DNA of 24,620 nt from DYCT01 sp051875715 (lineage in GTDB: Bacteria > Bacteroidota > Bacteroidia > Bacteroidales > Bacteroidaceae), in NCBI GenBank assembly GCA_051875715.1, contig JBJEHD010000010.1, positions 1 through 24,620 of the forward strand. Direction: 5' to 3'. The position numbers and the translations under genes are program-made. This document shows positions 23,610 to 24,620 of this stretch, piece after piece. How positions within the stretch are numbered: position 1 is the first letter of the stretch; each line of letters begins with the position of its first letter. The notes below the pieces were generated by a model. The model made no database searches. It worked only from the letters and a program-made list of their open reading frames with translations, and was not told where the DNA came from.

Positions 23610-23903
23610 ATGAAAGCTATATTTATTGCATTCGACCAGGCCTACTACGAGCGCATCCTGGCCGTACTCGACCGTCAGAACTGCCGCGGTTTCTCCTATT
23701 TCGAACAGATGCAGGGGCGTGGCAGCAAGACCGGCGACCCTCACTACGGCAGCCATGCGTGGCCGTCGATGTGTTCCGCCATCATCACCATCGTGCGCGA
23801 CGAGCAGGTCGACCCTTTGCTCGAGACGCTGCACAAGATGGACCAGGCCACCGAGATGCTCGGTCTCCGGGCATTTGTGTGGAATGTAGAGAAGACCATC
23901 TGA
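23610..23903 (+). CDS. Small PII-like (ferredoxin-fold) protein
   Basis: The 97-residue soluble protein starts MKAIFIAFDQAYYERILAVLDRQNCRGFSYFEQMQGRGS and alternates strands and helices in a beta-alpha-beta, beta-alpha-beta order consistent with the PII/CutA-type ferredoxin-like fold. A glycine- and histidine-rich segment, GRGSKTGDPHYGSHAWPSM (about residues 36-54), sits where PII proteins carry the flexible T-loop, and RAFVWNVE ends the fold. It has no signal or membrane segment. It is the last gene of the efflux operon, 31 bp after the RND permease. A regulatory or sensor role on the pump is inference only. The fold assignment is by pattern, not by alignment. Confidence 0.7.
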   Translation: MKAIFIAFDQAYYERILAVLDRQNCRGFSYFEQMQGRGSKTGDPHYGSHAWPSMCSAIITIVRDEQVDPLLETLHKMDQATEMLGLRAFVWNVEKTI

Positions 23904-23909
23904 TGACAG

Positions 23910-23926
23910 TGAGGCGTTTCGCCTCA
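23910..23926 (+). terminator. Short GC hairpin after the efflux operon
   Basis: TGAGGCG and CGCCTCA pair perfectly over 7 bp around a TTT loop, starting 7 bp after the stop of the PII-like gene. It is followed by ATAAAAG, so the T tract is poor. It could act as an mRNA 3'-end stabiliser or a weak terminator. Confidence 0.45.
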
Positions 23927-23933
23927 TAAAAGA

Positions 23934-23974
23934 GAGAGGCTGTGCCAAAATCTTGTATTTTGACACAGCCTCTC
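23934..23974. terminator. Strong hairpin between convergent genes, likely bidirectional terminator
   Basis: Arms GAGAGGCTGTGCCAAAAT (23934-23951) and ATTTTGACACAGCCTCTC (23957-23974) form an 18-bp stem with one C-A mismatch around a 5-base loop. It lies between the end of the efflux operon and the end of the PTPS-like gene, which converge, so it can serve both. There is no long T run on either side, although the inner part is A/T-rich. Confidence 0.65.
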
Positions 23975-24049
23975 GTGTTTCAGGATGCCGATGGCAACGC
24001 CGCAGATTGGTCGGTATGACCACCGCCACTTATGTGCGGTCAGTGTAGG

Positions 24050-24616
24050 TTAGTTCTTCTTGTAGCCGCATTTCGGGCATACGCCGTTCTCGTCGAGCGA
24101 GATGCCGCACAAGGGGCAGCGGTCGATTTGCTTGCGGGTGTCGAACTCAGCCGATGCCGCGTTCACGCCGCTCGTGAAGGTCAGTTTGGCGATGTTCAAC
24201 TTATCTTTGAGCAGGTCGTAGACAATCTTGATCATGCCTTCCACGGTCATGGTCTCCTTCGTCACTACCAAGCGGGCATCGGGGTAGGCCTTGGCCAGTT
24301 CGGTCTGGAAGGCTTCGCCTTTCATCTTGTTCATGGGGTGGCCGTTCTTGATTCCTTGTTTCTCATACACGTCCAGGATGGCCGGCAACAGGGGGTCGTC
24401 TTCGCGCAGGATGAGCGCGTGGTCGAAATTCTTCAACACGTCCCATGCCACCTTCTGGATTTCGTTGCAAGGATAGACCATGTTGACTCCTTCGTTCACG
24501 CTGTCTTCTACTTCGATGGTCAGCACGCCGGTATGTCCGTGGAGGTACTGTGCTTCGCCTTGGAAACCATAGAAACGGTGTGCATACTGCAAATCAAATG
24601 TGGTGATACTTCTCAT
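24050..24616 (-). CDS. 6-carboxytetrahydropterin/6-pyruvoyl-tetrahydropterin synthase-like protein with zinc ribbon
   Basis: This 188-residue member of the PTPS/QueD fold has candidate zinc ligands His13 (YAHRF), His26 and His28 (LHGHTG), plus Asp65-His66 (NFDHAL) and Glu121 (TKETMTVEG), as in the family. Two departures stand out. The catalytic Cys normally a few residues before HGH is absent (the local sequence is GEAQYLHGH), and the C-terminus adds a zinc ribbon CPLCG...CPKCG (Cys167, 170, 180, 183). It is longer than QueD (about 120), with an insertion at about 70-118. It may be a QueD relative with changed chemistry. No queC or queE is next to it. The start lies 4 bases inside the window edge. 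Confidence 0.82.
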   Translation of the reverse strand: MRSITTFDLQYAHRFYGFQGEAQYLHGHTGVLTIEVEDSVNEGVNMVYPCNEIQKVAWDVLKNFDHALILREDDPLLPAILDVYEKQGIKNGHPMNKMKGEAFQTELAKAYPDARLVVTKETMTVEGMIKIVYDLLKDKLNIAKLTFTSGVNAASAEFDTRKQIDRCPLCGISLDENGVCPKCGYKKN

Positions 24617-24620
24617 AATG

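Overview
The window reads as a chromosomal housekeeping stretch from a member of the Bacteroidales, most likely a Bacteroidaceae-type gut bacterium of moderately high GC. The evidence is repeated promoter -7 boxes of the Bacteroidetes type (TAnnTTTG, several as TATCTTTG or TACTTTTG), few recognisable Shine-Dalgarno sequences, a Bacteroidales-type DUF4847-like lipoprotein, DciA instead of DnaC/DnaI, and the gene content. The species cannot be fixed from sequence alone. I see no insertion sequence, integrase, prophage, CRISPR array or rRNA.

Layout. Positions 1-52 hold the 5' part of a minus-strand tRNA-Tyr cut by the window edge. Positions 118-1383 hold ribH and a membrane-anchored TPR protein (minus). 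recF and dciA (1569-2973, plus) converge on a long minus-strand cluster (2960-8970). In transcription order that cluster is a Crp/Fnr regulator, M3 metallopeptidase, DUF4847-like lipoprotein, dCMP deaminase, S41 protease and 5-formyl-THF cyclo-ligase, with small gaps or an ATGA overlap. The 9019-9436 gap contains four exact-period 22-bp palindromic repeats just upstream of a promoter-like box, a doubtful 50-codon ORF, and then marC.

Positions 10070-12749 (minus) are pdxJ-exbB-exbD-tonB, a vitamin B6 gene translationally coupled to a TonB energising complex. Divergent from it are nadK and a MATE exporter (12917-15149), whose 3' end overlaps the 3' end of dnaG (15101-17086, minus) by 49 bp.

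Positions 17385-23903 (plus) form a complete tripartite efflux operon: TetR regulator, TolC-like outer-membrane channel, lipoprotein adaptor, RND permease, and a small PII-like cytoplasmic protein as last gene. Two hairpins close it. A PTPS/QueD-like protein with an added zinc ribbon and no visible catalytic cysteine ends the window (24050-24616, minus).

Nothing here is an obvious new defence or mobile system. The best leads are the 22-bp palindrome array between the Crp/Fnr gene and marC, the PII-like protein attached to the RND pump operon, and the atypical PTPS-like protein. Base-level coordinates were counted by eye and cross-checked against reading frames where possible.
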